From Laburnicola sp. R22_1 (taxonomy: Eukaryota; Ascomycota; Dothideomycetes; Pleosporales; Didymosphaeriaceae): a stretch of DNA of 64,000 nt. The stretch's first letter is position 1. Each line of letters begins with the position of its first letter. Of the stretch, positions 13,866 through 25,490 are shown piece by piece. The notes beneath the pieces are model-generated. The model saw only the letters and a program-made list of their open reading frames with translations. It did no database searches and was not told the origin of the DNA. Location: NCBI GenBank assembly GCA_014281115.1, contig JACONQ010000015.1, forward strand, positions 496,001 through 560,000. The letters run 5' to 3'. The position numbers and the translations under genes are program-made.

Positions 13866-14506
13866 TTAGAGTTGCGTAAAAATTATATATAGCTTAAATA
13901 GATTATTAAATATAACTTCTAGAATAGTATAATTATAATTAATTTAGTTTTTTAGTAGTCCTACCTCTTAAACCTTATCTTATAGTAAGTAGGCTAGATA
14001 GCTAATATTATCTAGCTAGTTATTTATGCTAGTTTTAAATTCTCTAGTAGCTATCTAACTGCAGGTATTAGATAACGCGATTTTAGAATACTAGAAAGGT
14101 ATTATGTTGCTGCATATAATAAAGAGGTATTTAAATTTAAAAGACTTAGTATTATATAAGTTAAAGATAAAGATTTAGTATACTAGGCATTACTAATATT
14201 ATAAGAGTAGGTAGACTTTATATACTATATATATAGCAAACTATAGTTATACTACTATTAGATTATAAGCGTAATAACTAAACTATAGTGAAGTGTTTTA
14301 TTATTTATACTGCTTTTATAGTTTTAACTTTGTAGTTTACTATAGCTTTCTAATAGTTTACTAGTTAAGAGATAATATATAACTTAGTTATACTAAATAG
14401 TAGACTATTTATTAACTATTATTAATAATACCGCTATATAAAATATTAATAATAAAATTATTATTATTATTTTATATATTTTGTTACTACTACTATATAC
14501 TAGGTG

Positions 14507-14598
14507 CTAGGTTTTAGTGCCTTCTATTTTACTCCTCTTTATATATAGTGCAGATTCGACCTTAGTTAGAATTATAATATAATAAAGATCTTTAATAT
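14507..14598. repeat. Direct repeat, copy 1 (~92 bp)
   Basis: It matches 15,361-15,452 over about 90 bp, sharing blocks such as CCTTAGTTAGAATT and ATATAATAAAGAT, with transition-type differences. It may be one end of a small LTR-like or TRIM-like unit; the class is not established. Confidence 0.6.
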
Positions 14599-15360
14599 AC
14601 ACTATAGGTATACTAACATTCTATTTCTATATTAAAGTTAACTTTAAGGAGACTTTTACTACTCTATTTTCTACTATCTTTCTAAGCCCTAATACTAACA
14701 TTATAATTAACGCTGCCTAAAAGTACGCTCTAATTTATCTACTTAAACTTACTAGGCCTATACTAGAATACTACTTTATTTAGAAGATCATTAATAGATT
14801 AAAGTAAAAGAAGGTATACCTTAGCCTATATAAGATAGTCCTAGTATACTAGTTAAGCTAGTAATAGATTAGTAACTATAGGCGCTATAATAAACGCGTA
14901 GGACTTCTACTATAGTTTTTTATATTACTACTAGTTAGGAAGGTAGTAATAAAGGGCAGGATTAAGAGAAAAGAAAAAAAATATTTATTAATAAGTTACT
15001 AGAGAAGGAGAGCGTTGCGTAGATATACTAGATTCTTATAGTTATAGTGTTAGATAAGCGTATTATATAAGTGTGCTATATAAGTAGCGCGTAAATATAG
15101 TGCAATTACTAATAATAGTAATAATAAAGTAAGAGTTAGTTTTCTATACACGCTTTAAGTAAATTTAATAGGTGTTAGAGCGCTTATAGATAATTAGGGA
15201 ACAAGTGTGTAGTAACTACTATTACGTTAGTAGAGACTTAGTAGACTATATTTTTAGGCGCTAGACTAGAGCGGCCTTTTTATCCCAACCTACGTAGGCT
15301 TAAATTAAAAAAAAGGGGGTTAAAAAGAATAATTAACACTAAATATATAATGCGACCATA

Positions 15361-15452
15361 CTAAGTTATAGTGCCTTTTATTTTACTTTTCTCTATATAT
15401 AGTGCGAACTTAACCTTAGTTAGAATTTTTATATAATAAAGATTTTTAATAT
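15361..15452. repeat. Direct repeat, copy 2 (~92 bp)
   Basis: Second copy of the 14,507-14,598 repeat, in the same orientation, 854 bp further on. A purine-rich AAAAAAAAGGGGG stretch lies about 40 bp upstream, which would fit a polypurine tract before a 3' LTR, but LTR ends could not be defined. Confidence 0.55.
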
Positions 15453-16060
15453 ATTTATATAGTATCTTATAAAGCTAATATATAGAAAAAAAGGTTATAG
15501 CTAAAATTTCTTTTACTATAGTATAGCTGCGGGATATAGTTTTATTTATAAACAACCTAGTTTTTATATAATTAATAAGTATACTAAGTATAGCTAGCTA
15601 GAGTTAGATCTTTTTAAATAGCTATAATAGGCCTTTTATATATTCCTTTAGCTACTTTATACCCCTTTCCTAATTATTATTTTATTTCTAATACCCTATA
15701 GGCCTAGTTTTACTATTTTACTACTAGGCAATTATAGTAATAACGCTAGTAAGGACACCTATTAGTGCTAATAATATAGGGCAATTTAGGCTTAGTAGTA
15801 TACCTATATAATTATAAATATTATAAAATAGAGATCTTAATTATAATTAAAGCCCTAGAGGCTTTAGTTATAAACTAGAGTGTTTAGATAGCCTAAATAG
15901 GCTAACTATAGATTATATAAGAGCTAGTAGAAATAAAATATTAGCTAGAATTAGGCTATAACTAGTATTACTAGTTACTATTAAACTAATATTAAAAAAC
16001 TAAATATAGTATTAGTTATATACCTAGTTTGCTTAGTTATTAAACTAATAGTTAATCTAA

Positions 16061-16870
16061 CGCCCAAACTAACAGAACCGAACACGCCCTTAGCCGTCCA
16101 CAGGTGACAGCAGCGTGAGCGTCGGTGCTAATAGGAAACTGGCGGTCTGGCGTCTGCTGTGTGCAGCTGGCCGCCAAGCCGGCGCGGCGAGAGGGCCAGC
16201 GGAGGGCCAGAGGAGCGGAGGCTGGTGGAGAAATGGAACGGGGAGAGCGACTGTTGAACAGCTCCCCCCGTGCCCCCGTTAGCGAGGCAGCCACTCCGGT
16301 TTGTCCCTGCGGGCGTTTGCATCGCTCGACTCGGCCTGCCTGCCTCGCCACTATCCCCGACTATCAAAATCAAACAGCAGCGTCTGTGCTGGTGGAGACG
16401 GGGCCACTGCGGTGGTAGCAAAGGGCTGCAAATAGCCAACAAGCATGTGTCGAAGCTGCAGATACTGCAGATAGGGGTTCCAAGGTTCAGAGTGGGCGAG
16501 CTAGCCAGGTACCGCCTTCGCGGCTGTGCGCAGCCTTCTCGAACCGCTCCGACTACGCTACCCGCAGATGGGTCCAGTCTGCCGCCAGAAATTTTGGCCT
16601 GACCGCTTCCGCTCCTGTGTGCTTTAAAACCCACCTCGCCCGCTCTTTTTTGCTCGACTGCCCTTCCCCGCTCTCTCTCCGCCCTCACTTGTGTCCTGAC
16701 GGCAGCGTGAGCCTGTTCTCGTGCAGCGTCGACCTCGCACCGCTCCTTGCAGTTGCTTCTCCACACCCGGGCCGCCCGCAAACCATCCACCCCCCACCCC
16801 CTTCCGCAAGCCATTGCTCCCTGTTCTTGCCCGCCTGCCAATTGACTCCTTGAACACAGCCTATATCACA
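16061..16870 (+). promoter_or_regulatory. Upstream region of the desaturase gene
   Basis: 810 bp of GC-rich, gene-free sequence between the AT-rich block and the desaturase start. The last 250 bp (about 16,621-16,870) are pyrimidine-rich with CCTTCCCC and CTCTCTCTCC runs, typical of highly expressed fungal core promoters and leaders. Several long open frames on both strands are a by-product of GC content. No specific operator was identified. Confidence 0.45.
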
Positions 16871-18415
16871 ATGGCTACCACCGCTCGTCCCCAGAACCCT
16901 ATAACAAAGAGGACTGTCACCTCGGACTCGGTGCCCTCGTCGAACGCGAATTCGGCGACTGCCTCGCCCTTCGACTCGCCCGCTGGTTCGGCGTCGAACA
17001 CGTCTCTGTCTTCGCTTGGCTCCACCGACGAGGTTTCAGTCAAGAGCGCGCATGGAAAGCTGCTCGACACCTACGGCAACGAGTTTCAGATCCCCGACTA
17101 CACCATCAAGGACATCCGCGATGCCATTCCCAAGCACTGCTTCGAACGTTCTGCACTCAGTGGCTTCTACTACGTTGGTCGCGATCTGGTCAGTCTGGCT
17201 GCCACTTTCTACCTCTGCTACAACTATGTGACCCCTGAGATCATTCCTTCAACCGCAGTCAGGGCTGCTCTGTGGACTGGATACACGATTGCTCAAGGCT
17301 TGTTCGGAACCGGTCTGTGGGTCATGGCCCACGAGTGCGGTCACCAATCTTTCTCGCCGTCCAAGGTGCTGAACGACACAGTCGGCTTCTTCTGCCACAC
17401 TGTGCTACTCGTCCCGTACTTCTCCTGGAAGATCTCCCACGGCAAGCACCACAAGGCCACTGGCCACATGGAGCGTGACATGGTTTTTGTGCCCAAGACG
17501 AGGGATCAGTATGCGACCCGCGTCGGAAGGTTTGTGCACCAGCTCCACGAGCTCACCGAGGAGACCCCCATGGCAACCTTTATCCACATGCTTTTCCAAC
17601 AGCTCTTTGGCTGGCAAGCGTATCTCATTGCCAACGTGACTGGCCACAACAACCACGATAGGCAACCCGAGGGCAAGGGTGAGGGCAAGAAGAACGGTCT
17701 CTTCACCGGTGTCAACCACTTCAACCCGTCTAGCCCCTTGTATGAGAAGAAGGACGAGCACCTTATCCTCCTCAGCGATGCTGGTCTTGCCGCCGTCATT
17801 GGCACACTCTACTACATCGGCAAGAACTTCGGCTTCTCGAACCTTCTGGTTTGGTACATCATTCCGTATTTCTGGGTGCATCACTGGCTTGGTAAGTACT
17901 CGTTTTACAATGTTGACCAGAAGCAAAATTGACAGAAAATAGTTGCCATCACCTTCCTCCAGCACACCGACCCGACCCTACCCCATTACGACGCCAACAC
18001 CTGGACATATACTCGTGGCGCCGCGGCTACTATTGATCGCGAATTCGGCTTCATTGGACGCACGCTCCTACATGGCATCATCGAGACTCATGTCCTCCAC
18101 CACTACGTCTCCACAATTCCCTTCTACAACGCCGATGAAGCTTCCGAGGCGATCAAGAAAGTCATGGGCAGGCACTATCGCTCGGACACCGAGGGTGGTT
18201 CCTTGGGTTTCCTTCGCGCCATCTGGAAGAGCGCCCGCTGGTGCAACTGGGTCGAGCCCAGCGTGGACGCTCAAGGCGAAGGCAAGGGTGTGTTGTTCTT
18301 CCGCAACAGGAACGGTCTTGGTACCGCTCCGATGGTCATGTCGGCGCCAGTCGCTAAGACGACTGCTGGCAAGGGGGCGAAGATGGAGATTGGCGCTGAT
18401 AGCGACCTTGAGTAA
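16871..18415 (+). CDS. Oleate delta-12 fatty acid desaturase (FAD2-type), 2 exons
   Basis: Exons 16,871-17,891 and 17,943-18,415 (51-bp GTAAGT...TAG intron) give 497 residues. This ER-membrane di-iron enzyme introduces the second double bond into oleoyl chains to make linoleate. The three histidine boxes are complete: H-E-C-G-H at residues 154-158, H-G-K-H-H at 190-194 and H-V-L-H-H at 390-394. Hydrophobic segments lie between and after the boxes, and the first ~60 residues are Ser/Thr-rich and polar. The start M-A-T-T-A-R-P-Q is preferred over an upstream in-frame Met because it follows the pyrimidine-rich leader and a CACA context. The first box has Glu as in FAD2. Delta-12 rather than delta-15 specificity is inferred from overall appearance and cannot be settled from the sequence alone. 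Confidence 0.95.
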
Positions 18416-19087
18416 TCCACGACAACGAAGTTACGATTGCGACCAAGCGTATAGATCAACTGTTAAGAGGTTCACTTGCATCGATGATGGAGTTTCGGTT
18501 CTTGCTGCCCACACGGCAGCTAATATCTCGTTGCTTTGCAGAGTGGGAGGTTACCTGATGTGGATAGACCATGATATCCCTGCATGCGGTTTGGAGCTTT
18601 TTCCGACCAGATAGATAGACGACCACTTCAAAAGTTCATGATCCCCTCTCCGATGAATGCGAATACTTTCACAAAACAATTACCGAATGGTCTGGGGCTT
18701 GCTCAATGCTCATGTCACCGTGTGTGTTTGAGAAAGGGTTGATCTGCCATCCTGCTGCGCGGCTTTTCCGTCCTTCCTGTATTCATGACTCTCCTTCTGT
18801 GAATTTTCATAAATTTGGAAATGAAAATTTTCGACCAGGGTGCTTCTGCCGCAGGAGTCAGGACTTTGTCGATCGCTTCCTCTCGTATAGTTAGTTCTTG
18901 AGCATACGCCCGTAGTGGCTCCGCACATAGCAGGGCGAAGCACGCGAATAGTAAACCATACGAATGGTGTTTATCACTCCGCCCTTTGATAGCACGATGA
19001 TCAGCTCACCTTGACCGCCTGGATCACGCCCAGCTAAGTAGGAGTTTCTTCGACTCGGTGAATGCGTGATGTAGCTTTTTGTTGTGC
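18416..19087. other. Intergenic, no gene seen
   Basis: 672 bp between the desaturase stop and the first DNA transposon. It should include the desaturase 3' UTR. Short open frames on both strands show no domain, and no RNA gene was recognised. Confidence 0.5.
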
Positions 19088-19089
19088 TA

Positions 19090-19173
19090 AGCTAGCGCAT
19101 ATAGTGTCCGAACACATAGGGTTTCCGAACACCGCGCCACAACACCACACCTGCAGAAAACACGCGATATCTC
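19090..19173 (+). repeat. Left terminal inverted repeat of DNA transposon 1
   Basis: 84 bp, identical in reverse complement to 20,795-20,878. After this point the two ends diverge. Confidence 0.93.
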
Positions 19174-19191
19174 TCCACAACGCTCATCAAT

Positions 19192-20771
19192 ATGGACGCC
19201 CGCGAGGTTGCTATACAATCCGCTATCAACGATCTTAATACAGGTCTTTATACTAGCCAGCGCGCCGCTGCGAAGGCGTACGGTATCCCTTTGTCAACGC
19301 TGCACGGTCGACTACGTGGCGCAACAAACAGCGCACTCAGCCATCAGCATCAACAGCGGCTGACTCCTCTACAGGAGGATTTTCTGGTAGACTGGATCCT
19401 CGAAGAAGACGCACGCGCCTGCCCTCCCTCACACGCTCGGCGCGAGAAATGGCGAATCGAATTCTGCGTATGAATGGCGACAACCAGCCTGTTGGCAAGC
19501 TCTGGCTCTCACACTTCCTCCGGCGCCAGCCACGCGTTGCCTCTGTAGTCGGCAGAAAGCTAGAGGCTCAGAGAGCTGATGCAGCAACACCAGAGCAGCT
19601 AGGCGCGTTCCTAGAGCTCTATAAGCAGACTCGACGGCGGCTCAACATACAGGCGGAGAATACATACAATATGGATGAGACTGGCGTTGCTCTAGGGGTA
19701 TGTACTAACACTAGAGTACTCTCTAGTAGTCAGAAAAAGAAGGCTTACATTCGGTCTCTAGAGAATCGCGAGTGGGTCTCTATAATCGAGTGCGTATCGG
19801 CGACAGGGCAGAAACTACGCTGCGCAGTCATCTTCAAAGGCCAGAGCCTACAGACTACCTGGTTCCCAGCCAAATCCGTGCCTAGCTGGCTCTATACAAC
19901 CTCTAAGAACGGATAGACGTCAAAAGCGATAGGTGCTGAGTGGCTACAGCGTATATTCATACCTGAGACGGCTATAGGTGATGGCCAGTACCGCCTTCTT
20001 ATCCTCGACGGTCACGGCAGCCATATTGATATAGACTTCCTTTGGCTCTGCAAGCAGCATCGAATCGAGCTCCTATACCTACCTGCGCATACCTCGCACG
20101 TCCTACAGCCTCTAGATCTCGCTCCTTTCTCTGTGATCAAGTCTAGTTACAGACGTCAGATCCAGGAGCTCGCATCACTCGACGACGCTGCGCCTGTCAA
20201 GAAGGAGCGCTTTATCACCTGCTATCATCAAGCTAGGGAGGAAGGCTTCACAGAGCGTGTGATTCGAGCTGGCTGGCAGGCATCTGGTATCTGCCCATTC
20301 AACATCAATCACGTGCTCAGCTCGTCGCAGGTCTCTCAGAGGCCTACTACGCCTACACGTCAGCAGCAGCCTCAGCAGCAGCTCCAGAGCTTCCTCTCGA
20401 CTCCCCAGGGCCCTCACGATCTCTATATAGCGCAGCGCAGCGTCCAGAGCGTCGAGAATCTAGGTCGTACGACCCGGCTGCTCCTACAGAAAGCAGGTAA
20501 GGCTCTAGCAGCTGCAAATACTAGAGCTGCAGGCCTAGAAGCAGAGAAAAGACGCCTTGAGCAGCAGCTAGAGATATCTACCTCTTAGCGTCAGCGTAAG
20601 CGCGTTCGAGTAGACCCAAATCAACGCTTTGCAGAGGTAGAGAGTATCAGGGAGGCTATGCGCGCAGCTGAGGCTTTAGCAGTCCAACCACGTAGATCTA
20701 CTATATCAAGCACCTCAGAAATAGCTGCTATAGCTACAGCAGCTGCAGCGCTTGAATCTATGTGTAGTTAA
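19192..20771 (+). pseudogene. Pogo/Fot1 transposase, disrupted by one frameshift and two stops
   Basis: The N-terminus (from M-D-A-R-E-V-A) carries a Psq-like helix-turn-helix, S-Q-R-A-A-A-K-A-Y-G-I-P-L-S-T-L. The reading frame changes by one base near 19,434-19,448, after which the CENP-B-like and catalytic parts follow. Catalytic residues are visible: D in Y-N-M-D-E-T-G (19,674-19,676), D in L-I-L-D-G-H-G (20,007-20,009) and D in L-Q-P-L-D-L-A (20,115-20,117), with 35 residues between the last two. In-frame TAG codons at 19,914-19,916 (likely from TGG after N-G) and 20,586-20,588 (likely from CAG) disrupt it. The C-terminal tail has a coiled-coil and R-K-R-V-R-V-D-P and ends at TAA 20,769-20,771. 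Both stops fit CpA-to-TpA change. Confidence 0.9.
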
Positions 20772-20794
20772 TGGCAATTGTAAGTAGCGTTGCT

Positions 20795-20878
20795 GAGATA
20801 TCGCGTGTTTTCTGCAGGTGTGGTGTTGTGGCGCGGTGTTCGGAAACCCTATGTGTTCGGACACTATATGCGCTAGCT
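20795..20878 (-). repeat. Right terminal inverted repeat of DNA transposon 1
   Basis: 84 bp, the reverse complement of 19,090-19,173, followed by TA at 20,879-20,880. Confidence 0.93.
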
Positions 20879-20880
20879 TA

Positions 20881-21651
20881 TCCTATTGCGTAAGGGGAAT
20901 TGAGTTTGTGGGACAGGCAGCAGAGCAAACCATGAGTGGTCATCACGCCAGGAAGAGAGTGGTGGTGTTGATACCGGGTCTATGATGATCAGGTACGGAA
21001 CGTGAGCGAGACGTGTGCTCTTAGGCTGCCGGGGGATCTAGTGCCAGGTGGTAGACTATCAGTTTGCGTACTGTGGGAGCGTAAGACAAGTAATGCGTCT
21101 GGCTACTGATACGGGGTCAAGTCTGTACATAGGTAGGGTAGGAGGCAAGGCTGTATATTATCGGTCTCTTCTGTTATTGTCTCGGACGAGAGGCCTTCCT
21201 TCTGAAGGGAAATACAACTTTCAGATAGCCACACTACTCGGCAGGACACTCCGCTCAGTTTCCAATCAAACGATGCAGAACAATCTAGGATAAGATATGG
21301 ATAGGGCAAGGGTATGTAGCGACGTTGGTAAGGAACAAGATCTCATCGGAAAACCTCATCTGCTCCAGCTACGGCGCTCGGCGAGTCGCGCTCTAGGGCA
21401 GAATGCAGAGGAAGAAATGGAGAGCACACGCAGCCCTTGCGAGCAGCGTGCCCAAGTTTCCCACAATACACTGCCCAGAATGAGTTGAAGAAGAGAAGAC
21501 GGGCAGCGCGCGCGCAGAGTTTTGTATAGCAGCGGGCTGACCAATCACGGCCCCGCTGATTCGCTCAGCCTTGGCAGCTCGAACTTCAGTCCATCATCGT
21601 CGAAAGAGCTCGGCAAGCCAACTCCCCATCGCCCATTGCTCTCGCCACACG
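20881..21651. other. Intergenic; upstream region of the complex I subunit gene
   Basis: 771 bp between transposon 1 and the NDUFS1-type start. No protein domain, RNA gene or repeat was recognised. The distal part may include the 5' UTR and promoter of the downstream gene, which transposon 1 now borders. Confidence 0.45.
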
Positions 21652-24099
21652 ATGCTGCGGCAACAATTGATCCGCTCGCTGAAGCGGCCTGCGGTGAAGG
21701 CAGGCTTCAATGGCAGCCGGACCTTTACCGCCTCTGCCCGCAGGCCCGCGGAGGTGGAGCTCACCGTCGGTAGGTGCCGCCACTCCGCGAGGGCGGCAAC
21801 GTGTGCTAACTGGCTTCGCAGATGGAAAGAAGGTGTCAATCGAAGGTACGATAGTGCTCATGGCCTGTTGAAGCTCAAAGGCAGCTCTAACCCCTGCCAG
21901 CCGGAGCGGCCCTCATCCAAGCATGCGAGAAAGCCGGCGTTACCGTCCCCCGATACTGCTACCACGAGAAGCTGATGATTGCCGGAAATTGCCGCATGTG
22001 TCTAGTCGAGGTGGAGCGGGCTCCTAAACCTGTGGCGTCGTGCGCATGGCCGGTACAGCCTGGGATGGTCGTCAAGACGAACTCACCTCTTGTCCACAAG
22101 GCGCGAGAGGGTGTCATGGAGTTCCTGCTTGCGAACCACCCGCTAGACTGCCCTATTTGCGACCAGGGAGGCGAGTGCGACCTGCAGGATCAATCAATGC
22201 GATATGGTGCCGACCGAGGGCGTTTCCACGAGATCGGGGGCAAGCGTGCCGTTGAGGACAAGAACATTGGACCTCTGATCAAGGTGGGATACTCGTGGGC
22301 GTGCAAGGCAATATGGGCTGACAATTGCAGACCTCGATGAACAGGTGCATTCACTGCACCCGATGCGTCCGATTCTCCAACGACGTCGCAGGCGCGCCGG
22401 AGATGGGTTCTACGGGCCGTGGCAACGACCTGCAGATCGGCACATACCTGGAGACTGCGCTCGACTCTGAGTTGTCTGGAAACGTCATTGATCTCTGTCC
22501 TGTTGGTGCCCTCGTGTCGAAGCCGTACGCTTTCAAGGCTCGTCCGTGGGAACTATACCACACCGAAACAGTGGATGTGCTCGATGGACTGGGCTCGAAC
22601 ATTCGGGTAGACGCTCGTGGCACCCAGGTCATGCGTGTCATCCCCCGATTGAACGATGATATCAACGAGGAGTGGATCAACGACAAGACCCGTTTCGCAT
22701 GCGATGCCCTAAGCACACAACGATTGGTGAACCCCCTCATTCGCGTCGACGACCAGTTCCAGCCTGCATCGTGGGAGCAGGCTCTCGTGGAAATTGGCAA
22801 CGCATACAAGAGGATAGCACCCAAGGGCAACGAGTTCAAGGCTATCACTGGTCATCTAGTCGAGACCGAAACTTTGGTTGCTATGAAGGACCTGGCTAAC
22901 AAGCTTGGCTCGGACAACCTGGCTTTAGATCAGCCCGGTGGCCACGAACCGATCGCTCATGGTGTCGATGTTCGGTCGAATTATGCCTTCAACTCTAAGA
23001 TTTACGGCGTTGAGGAAGCCGATGCTATCCTCCTCATTGGCACTAACCCGAGACATGAGGCTGCCGTACTTAATGCTCGTATCAGGAAGCAGTGGCTGAG
23101 GTCTGATCTAACCATTGGCCTCGTTGGAGAAGACTTTGAGAGCATATTCGAGTACCAGAAGCTTGGATCATCTGCTAAGGATCTGAAGAGCGCCTTTTCT
23201 GGAGAGTTTGGCAAGCTGCTGCAATCGGCTAAGAAACCCATGATCATCGTTGGCAGTGCTGTTACGGAACACGCAGACGCGAAGTCTATTTACGAGCAAG
23301 TTGGTGCTTTCGTGGAAAAGAACAAGGTCAACTTCCAGACACCCGAATGGAACGGATACAATGTTCTTCAGCGGACGGCTTCGCGGACGGGTGCCTATGA
23401 CGTCGGGTTCACTGTCCCGTCGCCGGAAGTAGCTAGCACAACCCCCAAGTTTGTCTGGCTGTTGGGTGCGGATGAGGTTAACGAGGCTGAGATACCAAAG
23501 GACGCCTTCGTCGTCTACCAGGGTCACCACGGTGACCGGGGTGCACAGCTCGCCGATGTCGTGCTCCCAGCCGCTGCATATACTGAGAAGTCTGCCACAT
23601 ACGTCAACACGGAGGGCCGAGTACAGATGAGCCGCGCCGCCGTCGGCTTACCTGGTGCCTCAAGGGAGGACTGGAAGATTATCCGAGCAGCGTCAGAGTA
23701 TCTCGGGGCCGAGCTACCATACGACGATGTTGAACAATTGAGGGACCGCATGGAGGAGATTTCTCCCGCCCTGCGAAGATACGATGTCGTTGAGCCGGTG
23801 TCATTGCCTGGATTGAGCAAGGTGCAGCTGGTCGACCAGAACAAGGGAGCCAAGTCGACGGGCGAGCCACTCAAGAAGCCAATTGAGAACTTTTACTTCA
23901 CAGATTCCATTTCAAGAAAGTAAGTCCTACCACTGTTTTCCCATTGTACACCCAACACTGACGTAATGCTAGTTCGCCTACAATGGCGCGGTGCTCAGCG
24001 GCAAAGGCGCAAAAGAACCCCAACACCAATTTCATGGCGCCTGGTGAGCCGGATCCTCAGGTCGGTTACGGACCACAGTCGGGTGCGTTGGCGGCTTGA
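21652..24099 (+). CDS. nuo78: NADH:ubiquinone oxidoreductase 75/78-kDa iron-sulfur subunit (NDUFS1 family), 5 exons
   Basis: Exons 21,652-21,769, 21,822-21,845, 21,901-22,283, 22,331-23,919 and 23,973-24,099 give 746 residues, close to the usual fungal size. It is the largest peripheral-arm subunit of mitochondrial complex I and passes electrons along Fe-S clusters. An Arg-rich presequence (M-L-R-Q-Q-L-I-R-S to about residue 35) targets mitochondria. Cluster ligands are present: N1b C67, C78, C81, C95; N5 H127, C131, C134, C140; N4 motif C-I-H-C-T-R-C at 181-187 plus the Cys of D-L-C-P-V-G. A molybdopterin-oxidoreductase-like domain follows. The second exon is only 24 bp. All joins keep frame and use GT-AG, with a CTAAC branch site before exon 2. 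The symbol follows the Neurospora name. Confidence 0.95.
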
Positions 24100-24634
24100 A
24101 GGGCTTGTATCATGTAGTGTGGAGAGGGAGTAAGAATCAATTGTATATAGGCTCTGGCGAGGTTTGTTTCCTTTTGTGCGTGCGAGGTGTAGAGTGTATG
24201 AAGAATACCAAGCCATTTGTTAAAGACAGTCATCTTTGGTGATTTTTGTTCATGTGCTATCGACGTCCGATTCTTTCAAGTCACCTACCTTCATGGCGTT
24301 GAGAAAAGATATTGCCCTCCTGTTACACCTGATTTTTGTTTGATGAACTTTGATCATCTACAGTAGGGCACCATGGTAATATAGTTGGTTCAGCGGATAC
24401 GACGAAGCAGTGGGTTTCTGATTGGCTGTATGTGAATGTCTCCGACGATCTGCCCTCTACAGGGACATCCTCCCTGCGAGATCGCTAGTTCGTTGGCTTT
24501 GCCAGCGGATCACATCGTCGTAGAGCACGAATCCACCCATAGATATCATTGCCCGCTCATTAAAAACAGCCATTTGCTTCGCTGCCTTCTACCACAACTC
24601 TTCTGTCCTTCTCCCTTTCGACCGACCACATTGC
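24100..24634. other. Convergent intergenic region
   Basis: 535 bp between two convergent genes (the complex I subunit and EMC7); it should hold both 3' UTRs. No further gene or RNA was recognised. Confidence 0.45.
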
Positions 24635-25490
24635 TCATCCTCGTTTCTTCGACTGGGGAGCCGGACTCTGGCCCCGACTGCTGGTCTCCGTCTTACCAGC
24701 CATCCAGGAAGCAAGATCAAAGTTTTGGATCTGCGCTGCGGTATTCGTATTGCTCGAGCCCATGACGCCCTTCTTCTGCATTTCTTCGAATTCCGCCTTC
24801 GTCTCTGGATCCACTGCAACAAGATTAGTCTCATGAAGTTTCTTAGGGGGTTCGTAGTTGGGTGGGTGGGATACGTACTATTCTCCATCAAATACGGCAT
24901 GCCGAAGACGAGAAGCATGGTGAACAGGCCCATGAGCATCATCGGGTTTTTGAGAAACGATAGCGGAGAAACTACACCCATTAGCACACACACACACTCT
25001 TCACAACAAAAACAACCGGGAGTAAAAGTGTGCACGTACACCCCGTCCTCTCCTGATAAAACTCCTTCGCCGCCCTCGGTCGCACCTCAACGACCAACCC
25101 ACTCTCGCCCTCCCCCCTCCCCTCCCCCTTATTCTCCCACTCATTCCCAAGAAAAGTCTGCCACGCGCGCACCGTCTCCTTCGTCGTCTCGCCCTCGCTC
25201 CGTTCGCCCGCCTCCTCGACCGCGACGTCGATGCGCAGCGGCTCGAAGAGAAAGTCCCGGCAGTGGATGGTGGCTAGGTAGCTCCCCGCGGAGACGTTGT
25301 TGAAGTTGAAGGAATTGGAGCGCGTAATGTAGGCTTCTTGGGGCGGGCCGGAGGACTGCAGGGTTGCGTGCGTGGTGGAGGGGAGGGAGGAGGGGTTTAC
25401 GAGGGGGGTGGGGGGGATGTGGAGGATGAAGCGGGCGGCGGTGGTGAGGGGGGTTACGGGGGCGAGGAGGGTTAGTATTGAGGGGCGCAT
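24635..25490 (-). CDS. emc7: ER membrane protein complex subunit 7 (EMC7/DUF2012 family), 3 exons
   Basis: Minus-strand exons 25,490-25,040, 24,971-24,879 and 24,813-24,635 give 240 residues. EMC7 is a lumenal beta-sandwich, single-pass part of the ER membrane insertase. The start M-R-P-S-I-L-T-L-L gives a signal peptide, so the in-frame Met 37 codons upstream is rejected. A lumenal beta domain follows, with S-F-N-F-N-N-V-S-A-G-S-Y and C-R-D-F-L-F-E-P-L-R. The conserved block F-S-P-L-S-F-L-K-N-P-M-M-L leads into the transmembrane helix ending G-M-P-Y-L-M-E-N. The cytosolic tail D-P-E-T-K-A-E-F-E-E-M-Q is typical of the family. The donor GTACGTG at 25,039 is chosen because only it keeps the family sequence in frame. 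Confidence 0.9.

Larger units (their letters stand above)
13866..16060. other. AT-rich degenerate repeat debris at the left edge of the gene island
   Basis: About 2.2 kb of TA-rich sequence with no open frame worth calling. It begins with the right-hand target duplication of element A (TTAGA, 13,866-13,870). It holds a direct-repeat pair (14,507-14,598 and 15,361-15,452) and an A/G-rich run near 15,307-15,325. Composition changes abruptly to GC-balanced at about 16,060. This is probably old RIPped transposon sequence of unidentified class. Confidence 0.6.
19090..20878 (+). mobile_element. Pogo/Fot1-type DNA transposon 1 (1789 bp)
   Basis: A Tc1-mariner superfamily element bounded by 84-bp terminal inverted repeats that read as perfectly identical (19,090-19,173 and 20,795-20,878), beginning AGCTAGCGCATATAGTGTCC. 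It is flanked by TA duplications at 19,088-19,089 and 20,879-20,880, the target choice of this superfamily. It encodes one DDE transposase on the plus strand, now broken. GC content matches neighbouring genes, so it is not heavily RIPped. Perfect repeats suggest recent arrival. The encoded fold (Psq/CENP-B type HTH, DD35D) points to the Pogo/Fot1 branch. Confidence 0.93.

Noticed and set aside
16128..16841. 237-codon minus-strand open frame upstream of the desaturase
   Set aside because: GC-rich sequence with overlapping open frames in several phases, Arg/Ala/Gly-biased, no domain; it covers the desaturase promoter and leader.
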